NCBI GenBank assembly: GCA_037074615.1
Contig: CM073537.1
Location: 18,123,989 to 18,187,988 of the forward strand
Direction: 5' to 3'
From: Leucaena leucocephala
Taxonomy: Eukaryota; Streptophyta; Magnoliopsida; Fabales; Fabaceae
DNA: 64,000 nt
The position numbers and the translations under genes were made by a program. Shown here piece by piece: positions 13,901 to 25,526 of the stretch (the stretch's first letter is position 1; each line of letters starts with the position of its first letter). Below the pieces are notes generated by a model, which worked only from the letters and a program-made list of their open reading frames with translations, ran no database searches and had not been told where the DNA came from.

Positions 13901-15251
13901 TGTAATTATATGATGATTAGTAAAGTTAAAAAAAAGAAAAAATTAATATAGTTATAAATATTAAAAGATACAATTTACATACTTAACTACTCATATTTTT
14001 AAAATGAACCTCTAGTCACCAGTAACTATCATATTCTCCCTTTTAAGTGTAGCATTTAGGGAAAAAGTAAAAAAAATAAAAGAAGTAGTGCTCATGGGCA
14101 GGGCAGGGCAGGGCAACCCCCCTGCCCGGTGCCTAGCCCGGAAAAAGTATGGGCTGAATTTTGTAGCCCGATGCCCAGCCCTGCCCTATATTTATCGGGC
14201 TGGGCAGGACTATTTTATTGCGGGCTGGGCTGGGCATACCGGGCCATGTGCATTATGCACAGCCCTACATATAACCTAATTAAACATACAGACAAAAGTT
14301 GTTGAGTGTTAGACAAAAAAAAGTGAGATTGTAGCTTCGTTTCGAAAATTGCAGAAGCTGAAGCTTACCTTTGCAGCCTGCATGGGGGTGAGAGAGGTAG
14401 GGGTTGCCATGGAAGCCTTGTTCACATACGCAGTAGTACCCAATACCACTTTCTGAATCTAGGCATCTACTGTTGTTCTTGCATGCATAGCTTCTTGCAT
14501 CTTTCTGGGCTTCACGGCATGTCTTATTGCCAACACCCCAATCCACAACAACAGGAAATTGCGTTGTGTTGCTGAGATCAAGCAAGTCTCGAGATGAGAA
14601 GTTGAAGGATCCCTGCCTGGCAACAAATGCATAGCCGCAAGGGTTGAAATCACGCACTTCCGTGTAATTTTCAACACTCCATAAGGTGATATTATAATCC
14701 CTGATGGCTTTGGGGAAACTGGTCTGACAACATCCCACACCAGAACATGCCCCGTCCTCAAAGCTCGTCTTGTTACTGCAACTCAACGTGCAGCCGGTTA
14801 TAAACCCGCTCCTCAGGTCTCTGATGAAAGCGAAGGTGTCACAGCCCACCACTGTGAATCTGTTCTTCGTGTTTGATATAGAAAACTTACTGAACCTCAT
14901 TGAGTTCCAATAAAAACTAGTTTTTGAATCATAGCAATGCTTGGAAACTTTTGCGGAAACGGTCAATTCAGGAGGATCCAGGGAGATGTTGAGAACTGGT
15001 ATGTTAGTGCCATAAATCAAACGTGTTGTGGACTCTCCAGATGGGGAGGTGGTGGTTGTGCAGTTGAGGAACAACTTTTCATCTATATAACAGTTCTTGC
15101 TAGTTCCAAACGGATAGGGGATGCTCACGTTCCCACACGTGTTGTTGCAGCCCGGTTTCGTTATGGTGGCGGCGGCGGCTGCGGAGGAGGAGGCAGCCAC
15201 CGCCATTTCGAGCAGCAATAACAGTTTCAAATGCATTGCATTCAAACCCAT
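10924..15251 (-). CDS. Wall-associated receptor kinase (WAK) gene A
   Basis: Plasma-membrane receptor kinase; WAKs bind cell-wall pectin fragments and signal through a cytoplasmic Ser/Thr kinase. Exons in transcript order: 14369-15251, 12806-12955, 10924-12122, all phase 1, giving about 743 aa. Exon 1 encodes a signal peptide, a Cys-rich galacturonan-binding (GUB_WAK) domain starting near KPGCNNTCGNVSIPYPFG, and an EGF-like module. The 150-nt exon 2 is a calcium-binding EGF module (DINEC, CSCPPGY). Exon 3 starts with the membrane segment (ISATLLLVFTLVSTLCW), then the kinase: GRGGQG loop, VAVKK lysine, HRDIKSANILLD, DFGASR and GTLGYLDPEY. It is an RD kinase with all catalytic residues. Intron 1 is 1413 bp against 215-219 bp in the sister genes, because transposons sit in it. 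It is the downstream member of a head-to-tail array. Confidence 0.93.
13142..13386. mobile_element. Stowaway-like MITE in intron 1 of WAK A
   Basis: About 245 bp flanked by TA on both sides (13140-13141 and 13387-13388). Its ends are inverted copies: the left begins CTCCTCCTCCGG then TTTTTAATATAAAA, and the complement of the right end begins CTCCCCGACC then TTTAATATAAAA. The CTCC start, TA target and AT-rich non-coding interior match Stowaway (Tc1/mariner-derived) MITEs. Absent from intron 1 of WAK B and C. Confidence 0.75.
13473..14267. mobile_element. Non-autonomous hAT-type element in intron 1 of WAK A
   Basis: A 795-bp element bounded by a perfect 8-bp direct repeat CATATAAC (13465-13472 and 14268-14275). 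The terminal inverted repeats are TAGGGATGTGCAT at the left and, on the complement, TAGGGCTGTGCAT at the right (12 of 13 match). Eight-base duplications and a TAGGG(A)TG start are hallmarks of the hAT (Ac-like) superfamily. Both subterminal regions are packed with GGGCA / GGGCTGGGC motifs, plausible transposase-binding repeats. The AT-rich interior has no transposase frame, so it needs a helper in trans. Confidence 0.9.
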
Positions 15252-17015
15252 CTCTCATCGATATTCAGGATGGGGAGCTAGGTATTATATATAGATCAAT
15301 TCTTCAAATCCTGATGATTCGAGTACGCAAAGCTTCATATGTAATGACGACGCAAAAGCATGAGGGAACCAACTTGGAGATGGACGACCTGATCTTAGTC
15401 TCTGTTTTTCCACGCGCGTCCAAATCATTGACGCACCATGATAGTGAGCCATGGAGGACAATGTTAGTTTTGGAACTCTTGCCAAAACTAAGTTTACTTT
15501 TTGTTTTATTTTCTATAATATATAATATTTTATTATGAGCATGTGGTTTTTTATAAATAGCTTGTATCTTTAGTTTATAGTTTAGAGATTAATCATCCTC
15601 GAAATATAAAAATTATCAAAGTAAATTTTGTCAATCGTAATAAAATATTTTTCTATTCATACTGCCAATTTAAACCCAGGAATGAGCATATGATTTTTAC
15701 TTTATCTTTCTTAAAAAAAAATAGAGTTCTTACTCTTAGTTCATATATTTTCAACTCGTTTGCAAATATTTTTAATTCGTAGTGGTTCATATATTGATTA
15801 GTTTTCTATTTAGTAAGAGATATACTCAATCTCCCGAAAAAAGAATCATTAATTGACCCACTCCAAATATTTGTCTCCGTTTTGCAAGTCTTATATTAAT
15901 TGGTCAATGGTATAAGTTGATAAATTTCGGGTTAATGGATTTTTATAATATTAACCGGATCCTATTACCATATATTTTAGTTTTAGTGTTTGTGGTTGTA
16001 TCTCTCAGTATAGACGTCTCTTTTAGAAATCGAACTCGAGACTTAGAAAGATCTTACAAGGCCTTACACCACTAGACGAACTCTATATTATTTGGGTTAA
16101 GGAGTTAATACATCCATAAATATTCTACAAAGAGTAACAAATATTTTTAAATTATACTCCTCAAGTTCTTAATGTAAGATGAGTTCGATAATTAATTTGT
16201 GGATATTAAAAAAATTAATTAAGTTTATTATTTATAATAAATATGTGTTAGTTTTCCTAATATTTAATCATATGGATTGGAACTCTCTTTGATTAAAGCT
16301 CCCTTAATATGTACAATGAATATAGACACTTTCTTGATATGGGGACACTTTCTCTTAAGGACTTAGGCCTTAAGTGGGTACAACTCTTTTTTAATATGAT
16401 TATCTGACTATGTCAAATTTAAATATTATTAAACAGGATTGGGGGTAACCCTCCTAGAAGCGTTTTCTATATTTACAGACTCGAATTAGAAACTTCATGC
16501 TTAAATAGCTAAAATATCTTCAATTTAGACTAACGGCTATTGTTAGGTATAATTCTAACTCACCTATGTGCAATGCATCTTCAATTATATGCAAAATTTT
16601 TCTATGTTGTCTTTGAAGCGGGTGCAACTATTTTTCTATTGTGTGAATATATTTTAACTGTTTAAAAGTTTAATTTTGTACATAGTTAAAAAATTGTTAC
16701 ACCCGCCCTGCCCTAAAGATGAGTTGCATGTGCTTAAGATGAATGCCCCTGTTTATTTGTATTTGAAAGTGGAAGCTCTTGTATTTCCCATTGTATGTGT
16801 TTGCTTCTGATTCTCAACAACATGCATGCAAGGTATTTTTATCTCACTAATTTTTTTCTGAACCGTTATATCAAGTTTCTTCATCTCAAAATTCTGTATT
16901 TAGGATACACACCCCCACACACACACTTGAAGTAATTATTGACAGCAGCTAGTTATGCTTACAATAGTGAAAAGAATAGCTCAAAGACACTTAAAGAGAC
17001 ACCAATATTAAATGA
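15252..17015. other. Spacer: WAK A upstream region and WAK B downstream region
   Basis: No gene. 15395-15500 and 15830-15925 are WAK-upstream sequence that recurs near 20100-20580 upstream of WAK B and, decayed, near 27990-28115, so they belong to the duplicated WAK unit. A phrase near 16020-16085 resembles a retroelement 3' end (gaactcgagactt...ccactagacgaa). A short CA run lies at about 16911-16925. The rest is AT-rich, with nothing I can name. Confidence 0.5.
15284..15294 (-). promoter_or_regulatory. Putative TATA box of WAK A
   Basis: On the minus strand a TATATATAAT-like motif lies about 35-45 bases before the ATG at 15251. The same motif is conserved before WAK B. If used, the 5' UTR is very short. 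Confidence 0.4.
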
Positions 17016-19957
17016 TCATCTCCCATCTGCAATCTCAAACGCTATTTCTTTCTGTATGCTATCATAGGCAGCTGAACTACTGCTCGTACCAGCATTCCCA
17101 AACCCAGCAGTTACATGACCAAGCAAGTATTCACTTTCTTCTGACATCAAATCCTTACTACCCTTCACCCATGGATGCTTTTTCATTGCAATCAAACCCT
17201 CTAACTCCATTGCTACTTCTTTCATTGTCGGCCTTTCCTCTGCATTAACTCTGATACATCTCCTTGCTAAGAAAGCCACTTCCTTTATCTGCTCTGCACT
17301 CTTCTGATCCAGCACTCGCTTGTCAAGTATCTCCCACAAGTTGTCTTCTCTCATTGAAGATGCAAAGTACATAGCCAAATTTCTCTGTTCTTCCCTGTTG
17401 AATTCAACTGCTTTATTCCCAGTGATTAGCTCCACGAGCACAACCCCAAAGCTGTAAACATCACTTTTCTCATTCAGTTGACCTGTGAGGAGGTACTCTG
17501 GATCCAAATATCCTAATGTCCCTTGAACGACCGTAGAAACTTGAGTTTCATCAAGAGGGACAAGTCTTGAAGCTCCAAAGTCAGAAACTTTTGCTTTAAG
17601 ATTATGATCTAGTAGTATGTTGGCAGACTTAATATCTCGATGAATAATTGGAATAGAAACAGCATAGTGTAAATATGAAATGGCCTCGGCTGTTTCTACA
17701 GCTATCCTTAATCGGGTCTCCCATGAAAGAGAGTGCTCATTCTTTAGGGGGTCGATCTGGTCAAGGAGTGTGCCATTGGCCACGAACTCGTAAACTAATA
17801 AAGGAACTTCAGTTTCAAGACAACACCCAAAAAGTTTAACCACGTTCCTATGGTTGATTTGGGAAAGTACGGCTACTTCATTGATAAAATCGTTAATTTG
17901 TCTGGGATCCCCGCCTATTCTTGACTTTTTAATAGCAACATGCGTATTATCTGGTAATACACCCTTGTAAACCGTGCCTTGTCCTCCGCGTCCAAGGATT
18001 CTACTTTCATCAAAGTTGTTTGTGGCAATTTTGAGCTCCTCTTCGGTAAAGATCTTGGTTCTATCAGTGTATCCTTGTTGTTGATGAAGTTGCTGCAGCA
18101 TATAATTTCCTCCATTTTGCTCAAAATGCTTTCTTCTAAGTCGCTTGAGTTCTCTTTGCTTGTGTCCCCAACATAATGTGGAGACCAATGTGAAGACAAC
18201 AAGCAAGGTTACAGAAATTCCTGCAATCAATGTTCAACACATTATCCAGAGTAGCTAGTAACTAGTAAGTGGTTTTGAACACTAAATGCTAGTGATGCTT
18301 TGTTTACTTCCTATCATCCCCAGGTCAAATAATAGTCTTGATTTTCTCTTCTTGTAGGATATTCTTGTGGGTAGAGAGATAAAGAAGCTGTGTGTTAACC
18401 AATGTGACACAACTGAAATAAATTGATTATGTTTGCAATTGACACAGATTAAAAAAGATTTTGCCTGCCAGTATAAAGCTGATGCTGATGTATTAATTAA
18501 CTGACTTTTTCAACATGCAGCTACATGCATATCTTTAAAATATAATTCCACAAAATTGTTTCATACCGGCCGGCCTGTTACCTTTTATTTTTATTCAAGG
18601 AATGGGATGACCAACTATTTTTAAATCCAAATCAGTCGCATCAATTTCACACTGTGGGCTAAGATGAGTGGAACGTTAAGGGTTTGTTAATTACTGTTCT
18701 TACCCAATGAAATTTGCATGATAGGGAACTTGCAGCCTGATCCGTCTTTATAGCCGTCGCCTCTATAACCCGGCGGACAAGAACACTCATAATTTCCTTT
18801 CACGTTGTGGCATCTCCTACTGCACCGATTCTCTCCCTCACACTCATTAATATCTGCACAATTAATCTTAATTATAATCTGGTTATACATATCTCTAAGC
18901 ACAACCATATATATAAATATCAAAATCTTGTACTATACACGTCATATATCTCAAACAAACTCAGCCATTTCTTTGTGAACAAGAAGAAAACAATTGAGAA
19001 CCAGCAGCGAAAAGAGGCAAAGCTGAACCATTATAACCAAATTAAACAGATTTATTTTGGAGGGTTACCTTTGCAGCCTGCATCGGGGTGAGACAGGTAG
19101 GGGTTGCCTCTGAAACCATATTCACATACGCAGTAGTACCCAATACCACTTTCTGAGTCTAGGCATCTACTGTTGTTCTTGCATGCATAGCTGCTGCCTG
19201 GATCTTTCTGGGCTTCACGGCACGTCTGATTGTCGCCGACAGCCCAATCGACAACGGCGGGAAATTGTGTTGTGTTGCTGAGATCAAAAAGCTCTCGAGA
19301 TGAGAAGTTGAAGGATCCCTCCTTGGCAACAAATGCATAGCCGCAAGGGTTGAAGTCACTCACGTCCTTGTAGTTGCCAAAACTCGATAAGGTGATATTA
19401 TAGTCTCTGATGGATTTGGGGAAATTGGTATGACAGCATCCCACACCAGAGCATGCCCCGTCTTCAAAGCTCGTCTCGTTACTGCAACTCAACACGCAGC
19501 CCGTAGTAAACCTGCTGCTCAGATCACTGATGAAAGCGAAGGTGTCACAGCCCACCACTGTGAATCTGTTCTTAGTGTTTGATATGGAAAACTTGGTGAA
19601 CCACATCGCGTTCCAATAAGAATCATAGTTTGAATCATAGCAATGCTTGGAAACGTCGGCCAAGACGGTCAATTCAGGAGGATCCAGGGAGATGTTGAGA
19701 ACTGGTAAGTTAGTTCCGTAAATCAAACTTGTTCTGGACTCTCCAGATGGGGACGTCGTGGTTGTGCAGTTGAGAATGAAGAACTTTTCATCTATGGAAC
19801 AGTTCTCGCTGGTGCCAAACGGATAGGGGATGCTCACGTTCCCACACGTGTTGTTGCAGCCCAGTTTCGTTATGGCGGCGGCGGCGGCGGCCACCGCCGT
19901 GCCGACCAGCAACGCCAGTTTCAAATGCATTGCATTCATCAAAGCCATCTCTCTCAT
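17016..19957 (-). CDS. Wall-associated receptor kinase (WAK) gene B
   Basis: Second tandem WAK. Exons: 19069-19957, 18704-18853, 17016-18220, all phase 1, giving about 747 aa from the first ATG. In-frame ATGs lie at 19957 and 19948; the second gives MALMNAMHLK, which matches the start of WAK A (MGLNAMHLK), so it may be the true start. Domains run as in WAK A: signal peptide, GUB_WAK domain with KLGCNNTCGNVSIPYPFG, EGF-like module, 150-nt exon with DINECEG calcium-binding EGF, membrane segment (ISVTLLVVFTLVSTLCW), and RD kinase with VAIKK, HRDIKSANILLD and DFGASR. No stop or frame break. A 359-bp kinase stretch (17300-17658) shows no difference from WAK A, while other parts differ clearly, suggesting gene conversion. 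Confidence 0.93.
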
Positions 19958-20007
19958 CGATATATCGACGATTTTTAGTGGATATTATTCAAGATGGGTA
20001 GCTAGGT

Positions 20008-20017
20008 ATTATATATA
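20008..20017 (-). promoter_or_regulatory. Putative TATA box of WAK B
   Basis: A TATATATAAT-like motif on the minus strand about 50-60 bases upstream of the ATG, in the same sequence context as the motif before WAK A. Confidence 0.4.
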
Positions 20018-20139
20018 GATCAATTCTTCAAATCGTGATCATTCATTCGAATATGCAAAGCTTCATCTGTGATGACGACCCACAAGGATGAGGAAACCAA
20101 CTTGTAGATCGACGACCTGATCTTAGTTTCTGTTTTTCC

Positions 20140-20480
20140 ACGCGCGTCCAAATCATTGACGCACCACGATAGGGAGCCATCGAGGACAATGTTAGTTTTG
20201 GAACTCTTGCCTTTTATTTTATATAACATATAGTATTTTATTATAAGCATGTGGCTTTTTATAAACTATTCTTAATTGATAACTTAAAGATTAATCGTCT
20301 ACAGAGATTACGAAAATAACTTTTATTTTTTTTAATAAAATATTTTTTTATAAATACAACTTAATTTTAATTTTTGTTTTTTCAGGCGCGTCCAAATCAT
20401 TGACGCGGCACGATAGTGAGCCATGGAGGACTTAGGCAAAGCTCCTGCTCTCCTTATACATGTTAGTTTTGGAACTCTTG
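20140..20480. repeat. Partial tandem duplication in the WAK B upstream region
   Basis: Copies at about 20140-20215 and 20388-20480 share GCGCGTCCAAATCATTGACG, then a GATAG(T/G)GAGCCAT block and GTTAGTTTTGGAACTCTTGCC. WAK A has one copy at about 15410-15482. Between the last two blocks the second copy has about 28 extra bases that the first lacks. Confidence 0.7.
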
Positions 20481-20652
20481 CCAAAAAATATCATTAATTG
20501 ACCCACTCCAAATATTGGTCTCCCTAACATGTGCGAGTCTTGTATTAATTGGTCAATGGTATAAGTCTATATATTATAGTGCAAATGTGCAATTTTGCCC
20601 ATCAATATTAAAAAATAGTAAAAAAATCCCCAATCGGAAAGGGAAATCACAC

Positions 20653-21379
20653 GAGTCCGCATGCCGTGCTCAGCGAATCTAATAGCCCTTCATGCTCATG
20701 CCCCAAACGGCAGCGTTTGGGATGAGTAGTACTTAGGAGGTGATTTTTGTTTTTGTTTTTATTTTTATTTTTTCTTATTTATTTGGGTTAAATTGTAAAC
20801 AAAGCTGCTCCGAATTAGTTTAGTTGAATCCAGTATCTTAAATTAATTAATTTTTTATATATTAAGCACCCTAAAATATTTTCTAGCAACATCCAATATT
20901 CTAAATTAATTAATTTTTATACATTTAGTGTTCTAAAGTATTTTTTTTCAGTATTACTTAATATCCTAAATTAATTTTTGGTGCATCTTATTTAGTAGCA
21001 ATATTTAACTTAGGACATTGTGTACTATTAAAAAAATACTTCAGAGTATTAGATGTATAAAAAATTAATTTAGAATACTAAATCTTATTGAAAAATTAGT
21101 TCAGAGTGCTGGATGCATAAAAAATTAAATAATTTAGGATAATATAAAATATTGAAAAATAATTCAAAATACTAGATAAACCAAAAATTAATTAGCTAAT
21201 GATACCATATTCTAATGAAAAATTAATTCAGGTACTAGATTCAAATTAACTCAAACAAATAAGAAAAAAAAAATCACCTCCTAAGTACTCCACATCCCCT
21301 CAGCACAGCACTGCTGTTTGGAGGATGAGCATACCGTACTTATAGATTCGTTGAGCCCGGCATGCGGAGTTGCGGACTC
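20653..21379. mobile_element. Long inverted-repeat (fold-back) element
   Basis: The two halves are imperfect complements around a centre near 20990-21000. The left arm starts GAGTCCGCATGCCG and the complement of the right arm starts GAGTCCGCAACTCCGCATGCCG. Further in, TACTTAGGAGGTGATTTTT on the left pairs with AAAAAATCACCTCCTAAGTA on the right. Arms of about 340-370 bp would form a long hairpin. There is no coding frame. Its structure fits a fold-back transposon or large MITE; no clear target duplication was seen. Confidence 0.7.
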
Positions 21380-21999
21380 TATCCCTCATATAGAGGGAAA
21401 AAAATAGGCCAATTCGTGGGTTGTGGGTTAACTTAGAGAGGGGATGAGTTGTGCAGCTCATCCTCTTGGTAGTGAACCCGTCACATTTTTTTGTTATTTT
21501 TTTAATATTTTAAAAATTATTTTTAAATTTTTAAAATATTAATAATTTTTTTAAATATTATATTAATATAATTAAAAAATTATCAATATTATACTTTTAA
21601 AAATTCTTAATTTTTATAAAAAATATTAAATTTTATAATTATAAATCTAAATAAATATTAACATAACATTAATCAATTATAATATTTTAACACATATTAA
21701 TAAATAAGTAATTATTTTTATTAATATTTAATAATAGATATATTTAAAATAATATTTGAGTAAAATAAATAATAATATTAATAATTAAAAAAAAATAAAC
21801 TTGTGGATTGAGAGAGAATAGGCTATAAAATGAGTTGACCAAATATCAGTTTGAACCCATCCGTTTTACATAAAAAAAAAAACAAGAAGAAGAAAAGGCT
21901 CAACCCACTTTTTACCACCTCTGGCCTCATCCATTAAGCAAAGGATGTGGTCCCACGTGTGAATAGATTGGGGACAAATATATCTATAAAGTATTATAC

Positions 22000-22064
22000 G
22001 ACGCGGGTCGGATCCGGATGTAGTCGGGGCAAAGCTCCGGTGAACCGGGTGGGTAACAAAAAAA
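22000..22064 (+). mobile_element. 5'-truncated SINE with target-site duplication
   Basis: A 65-bp insert ending in an A run and flanked by the direct repeat AAAGTATTATAC (21988-21999 and 22065-22076). The body (GGATCCGGATGTAGTCGGGG, then CTCCGGTGAACCGGGTGGGTAAC) resembles the 3' end of plant tRNA-derived SINEs. The 5' tRNA-like part is missing, as expected from premature stop of reverse transcription. The exact duplication edge is ambiguous within the A run. Confidence 0.7.
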
Positions 22065-22667
22065 AAAGTATTATACTATGGTGTAATTTTACCCACTGAC
22101 ACTCGAAAATAGAGCAAAAGTACTCCTATGGTTTTCGTTAATAGAGAAAATTGCCATAAAAAAAAAAGTTCCCATTGAAATATTTATTACTTAAATATAT
22201 TTAAAATTTATTTAAAAATCTAAATTCTTGAGTTGATGTAATTCTTTGACAGTTACGATAGATTTTTAACTATATACAACTGTCTTCTATTTTATCTCTA
22301 AAATAGGACGTGTACTATTTATCTTTAATATATATAAATTTTTTTTAGTTATATATAATTTATCTTTAACTATATATATATATACACACACGTAAAACTC
22401 TTCTATTTTACATACTACTGAAAAATAATTACACTTGCTCAACGACCTAGCTCTTTAATCACATGTAAGATATTTTAATTTCACTATTTTTTTTTCTGAA
22501 CCGTTATATGAAGTTTCTCCCTCTGAAAGTTCTGTATTTAGGATATACATATATATATATATATGCACACTTAAAGTAGTAATTATTACAGCAGGTTGTT
22601 CTGTTTGCAAGAATGAAAAGAATAGCTCAAAGACACATGCATGATAAACACCAACATTAATTAATGA

Positions 22668-25526
22668 TCATCGCCCATCTTCAATCTCAAATGCTATTTG
22701 TTTCTGTATGCTATCATAGGCAGCTGAACTGGTCGTACCAGCATTCCCAAATCCATTAGCCACATGACCAAGCAAGTATTCATTTTCTTCTGACATCAAT
22801 TCCTCAGTACCCTTCACCCATGCATGCTTTTTCATTGCAATCAAACCCTCTAATTCCATTGCCACTTCTTTCATACTTGGCCTTTCCTCTGCACTAACTC
22901 TTATACACCTCCTTGCTAAGAAAGCCACTTCCTTTATCATCTGCTCTGCATTCTTCTTATCCAACACTCTCTTGTCAATTATCTCCCACAAGTTGTCTTC
23001 TTTCATTGAAGATGCAAAGTACATCGCCAAATTTCTGTGTTCTTCTGCCCTACCAAATTCAACTGCTTTATTCCCTGTGATTAGCTCCACTAGCACAACC
23101 CCGAAGCTGTAAACATCACTTTTCTCATTCAATTGACCTGTGAGGAGGTACTCTGGATCCAAATACCCTAATGTCCCTTGAACCACAGTAGTAATTTGAG
23201 TTTCATCAAGAGGGACAAGTCTTGAAGCTCCAAAGTCAGAAACTTTTGCTTTAAGATTGTGATCTAAGAGTATGTTGGCAGATTTAATATCTCGATGAAC
23301 AATTGGAATGGAAGCAGCAGAGTGTAAGTATGAAATGGCATCGGCTGTTTCTGCAGCTATCCTTAATCGGGTCTCCAATGAAAGAGAGTGCTCATTCTTT
23401 AATGGATCTATATGGTTAAGAAGGGTGCCATTGTCCACAAACTCATAAACTAACAAAGGAACTTCAGTTTCAAGACAACACCCAAAAAGTTTAACCACAT
23501 TCCTATGGTTGATTTGGGAAAGTACGGCTACTTCATTGATGAAATCCTTAATTTGTCTGGGATCTCCACCTATTCTTGACTTTTTAATGGCGACAATTGT
23601 GTTGTCTGGTAATATACCTTTGTAAACAGTTCCTTGTCCTCCACGACCTAGGATTCTGCTCTCATCAAAGTTGTTTGTGGCAATTTTGAGATCTTTTTCA
23701 GTAAAAATCTTGGTTCTATCAGTATATCCTTGGTGTTGATGAAGTTGTTGCAGCATATAATTTCCTCCATTTTGCTCAAAATGCTTTCTTCTAAGTCGCT
23801 TTAGTTCTCTTTGCTTGTGTCCCCAACATAACGCGGAGACCAATGTGAAGACAACAAGTAAGGTTATAGTAATGCCTGCAAACAACGTTGTTCAGGATAT
23901 TATAATACTGATAGTGGCATGTACTTATTATAATGCTGCTTATCTGTTATTGACTTTTGCAAATGTATATTTCTAAAACATATCATGCCAAAATTGTTAA
24001 TTGTTAATACCTATCACCATTTATTTTTATTTAACAAATGAGATGATGATGATAAGCTATTTTTAAGGACATTAAATTATTTTTCTTTATCCACCCTTTG
24101 TTTATTTTATTACTAATCGATGCTCTCCCTTGTATGACGACTGTTTCTTTTCAAACCATGGTCAATATGCTAAAAATTTTATGTATTCTATTAGATGATA
24201 TTTCATGAAATATTAATCTACCCATGCAATTCACGAGCATCTAGAAGCGATTAAAATCTTTGATTTAGAATTGGTACCTAATGAGATTTCCATGACAAGG
24301 AATTTGCAGCCAGATCCGTCTTTATAGCCGTCGCCTTTATATCCCGTCGGACAAGAACATTTATAATTGCCTTCCTCATTGTGACATCTCATACTGCACC
24401 CATTCTCTCCCTCGCACTCGTTAATATCTGCAAAACTAATCTTCATCATCAATAGCTGATTATGTTTCTCGGGGAAGAAAGAAAAACGGAGCGAAGAAAG
24501 AGGCAAGCTGAATGAGGGGGTTGAGCTATCTAAATGAGACCAGTAACCGTACCTAACAGCTAGCCAGACAGGAAAATCAACCCACTTAAATAACTACCAT
24601 GTACAAGTGACTTAAAATCACATACTATCTAGTCTATCAATCATACCTCTGCAGCCCGTATCGGGGTATGAGAGGTAGGGGTTGCCTTGGAACCCATTTT
24701 TACATCGGCACTCGTAGCCAATACCAGTAACTGAGTCAAGGCATCTGGAGTTTTGCTTGCAGGCATAGCTGCTTTCGTTTTTCTGTGCGTCAACGCATGT
24801 ATGATCACCGACAGCCCAATCAAGAACCACAGGAAATTGTGTTCTGTTGCTGAGATCACGCAGTTCTCGAGACGAAAACTCGAAGGATCCGTCCTGGGCA
24901 AGGAAGGCATAGCCGCAAGGGTTAAAATCTCTGACGTACTTGTAGTTGTCAAAACTAGTTATGTTGATAGTATAATTCCTAATGGCTCCAGGGAAACTCG
25001 TCTGGCAACATCCAACACCAGAACATGACCAATCCTCAAAGCTATTGTTATTGCAATTTAACGTGCAACCAGTTTGAAACCTGTTTCCTGTCAAATCCCT
25101 AATATAAGCGTTCGTGTCACAGCCCACCACAGTGAATCTGTTCTTTGTGTTTGATATAGAGAACTTTTCGAACCAAATTTCGTTCCATGAAGCAGTAAAA
25201 CCAGAATCATAGCACTGCTTGGAAACGTTTGCCATGATGGTCAATTCAGCAGGATCCATGGATATGTTGAGAACTGGTATTTCGCCACCCCTCAGGTACG
25301 CTATAGGTTGTGGAGATGACGACGACGAAGAAGACGTGGTGGTGGTTGTTGTGCAGTTGATGAAGAACCTTTCGTCGATATAGCAGTTCTTGCTTGTGCC
25401 AAAGGGATAGGGGATGCTCAAGTTCCCACACGTGTTGTTGCAACCCGGCTTCGTTTGCGCCGCCGCAGCGGTGAAGACGACCAGCAACGCCAGTTTCAAA
25501 TGAAAAGCATTATTATTCAGACCCAT
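22668..25526 (-). CDS. Wall-associated receptor kinase (WAK) gene C
   Basis: Third tandem WAK, furthest upstream in the array. Exons: 24647-25526, 24278-24427, 22668-23875, all phase 1, giving about 745 aa beginning MGLNNNAFHLK. Domains: signal peptide; GUB_WAK domain (KPGCNNTCGNLSIPYPFG); EGF-like module; calcium-binding EGF exon (DINECEGENGCSMRCHN); membrane segment (ITITLLVVFTLVSALCW); RD kinase with GRGGQG, VAIKK, HRDIKSANILLD, DFGASR and GTLGYLDPEY. It is the most divergent of the three. It carries a low-complexity Thr/Ser run at about residues 55-72 where A and B have a shorter TTTTSPSGES segment; this comes from simple-sequence codon repeats near 25310-25350. The kinase domain has one- or two-residue insertions (GRAEEHRN; AEQMIKE). 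No defect seen. Confidence 0.93.

Larger units (their letters stand above)
19958..22667. other. Spacer between WAK B and WAK C with duplicated promoter DNA and two mobile elements
   Basis: No gene. It holds a partial tandem duplication of the WAK B upstream region (20140-20215 and 20388-20480), a long fold-back element (20653-21379), a very AT-rich block (21480-21830), a short SINE (22000-22064) and AT microsatellites near 22370-22390 and 22545-22563. Confidence 0.6.

Noticed and set aside
14937..15538. Plus-strand open frames opposite WAK A exon 1 and its upstream region
   Set aside because: They are antisense shadows or short frames without protein-like features.
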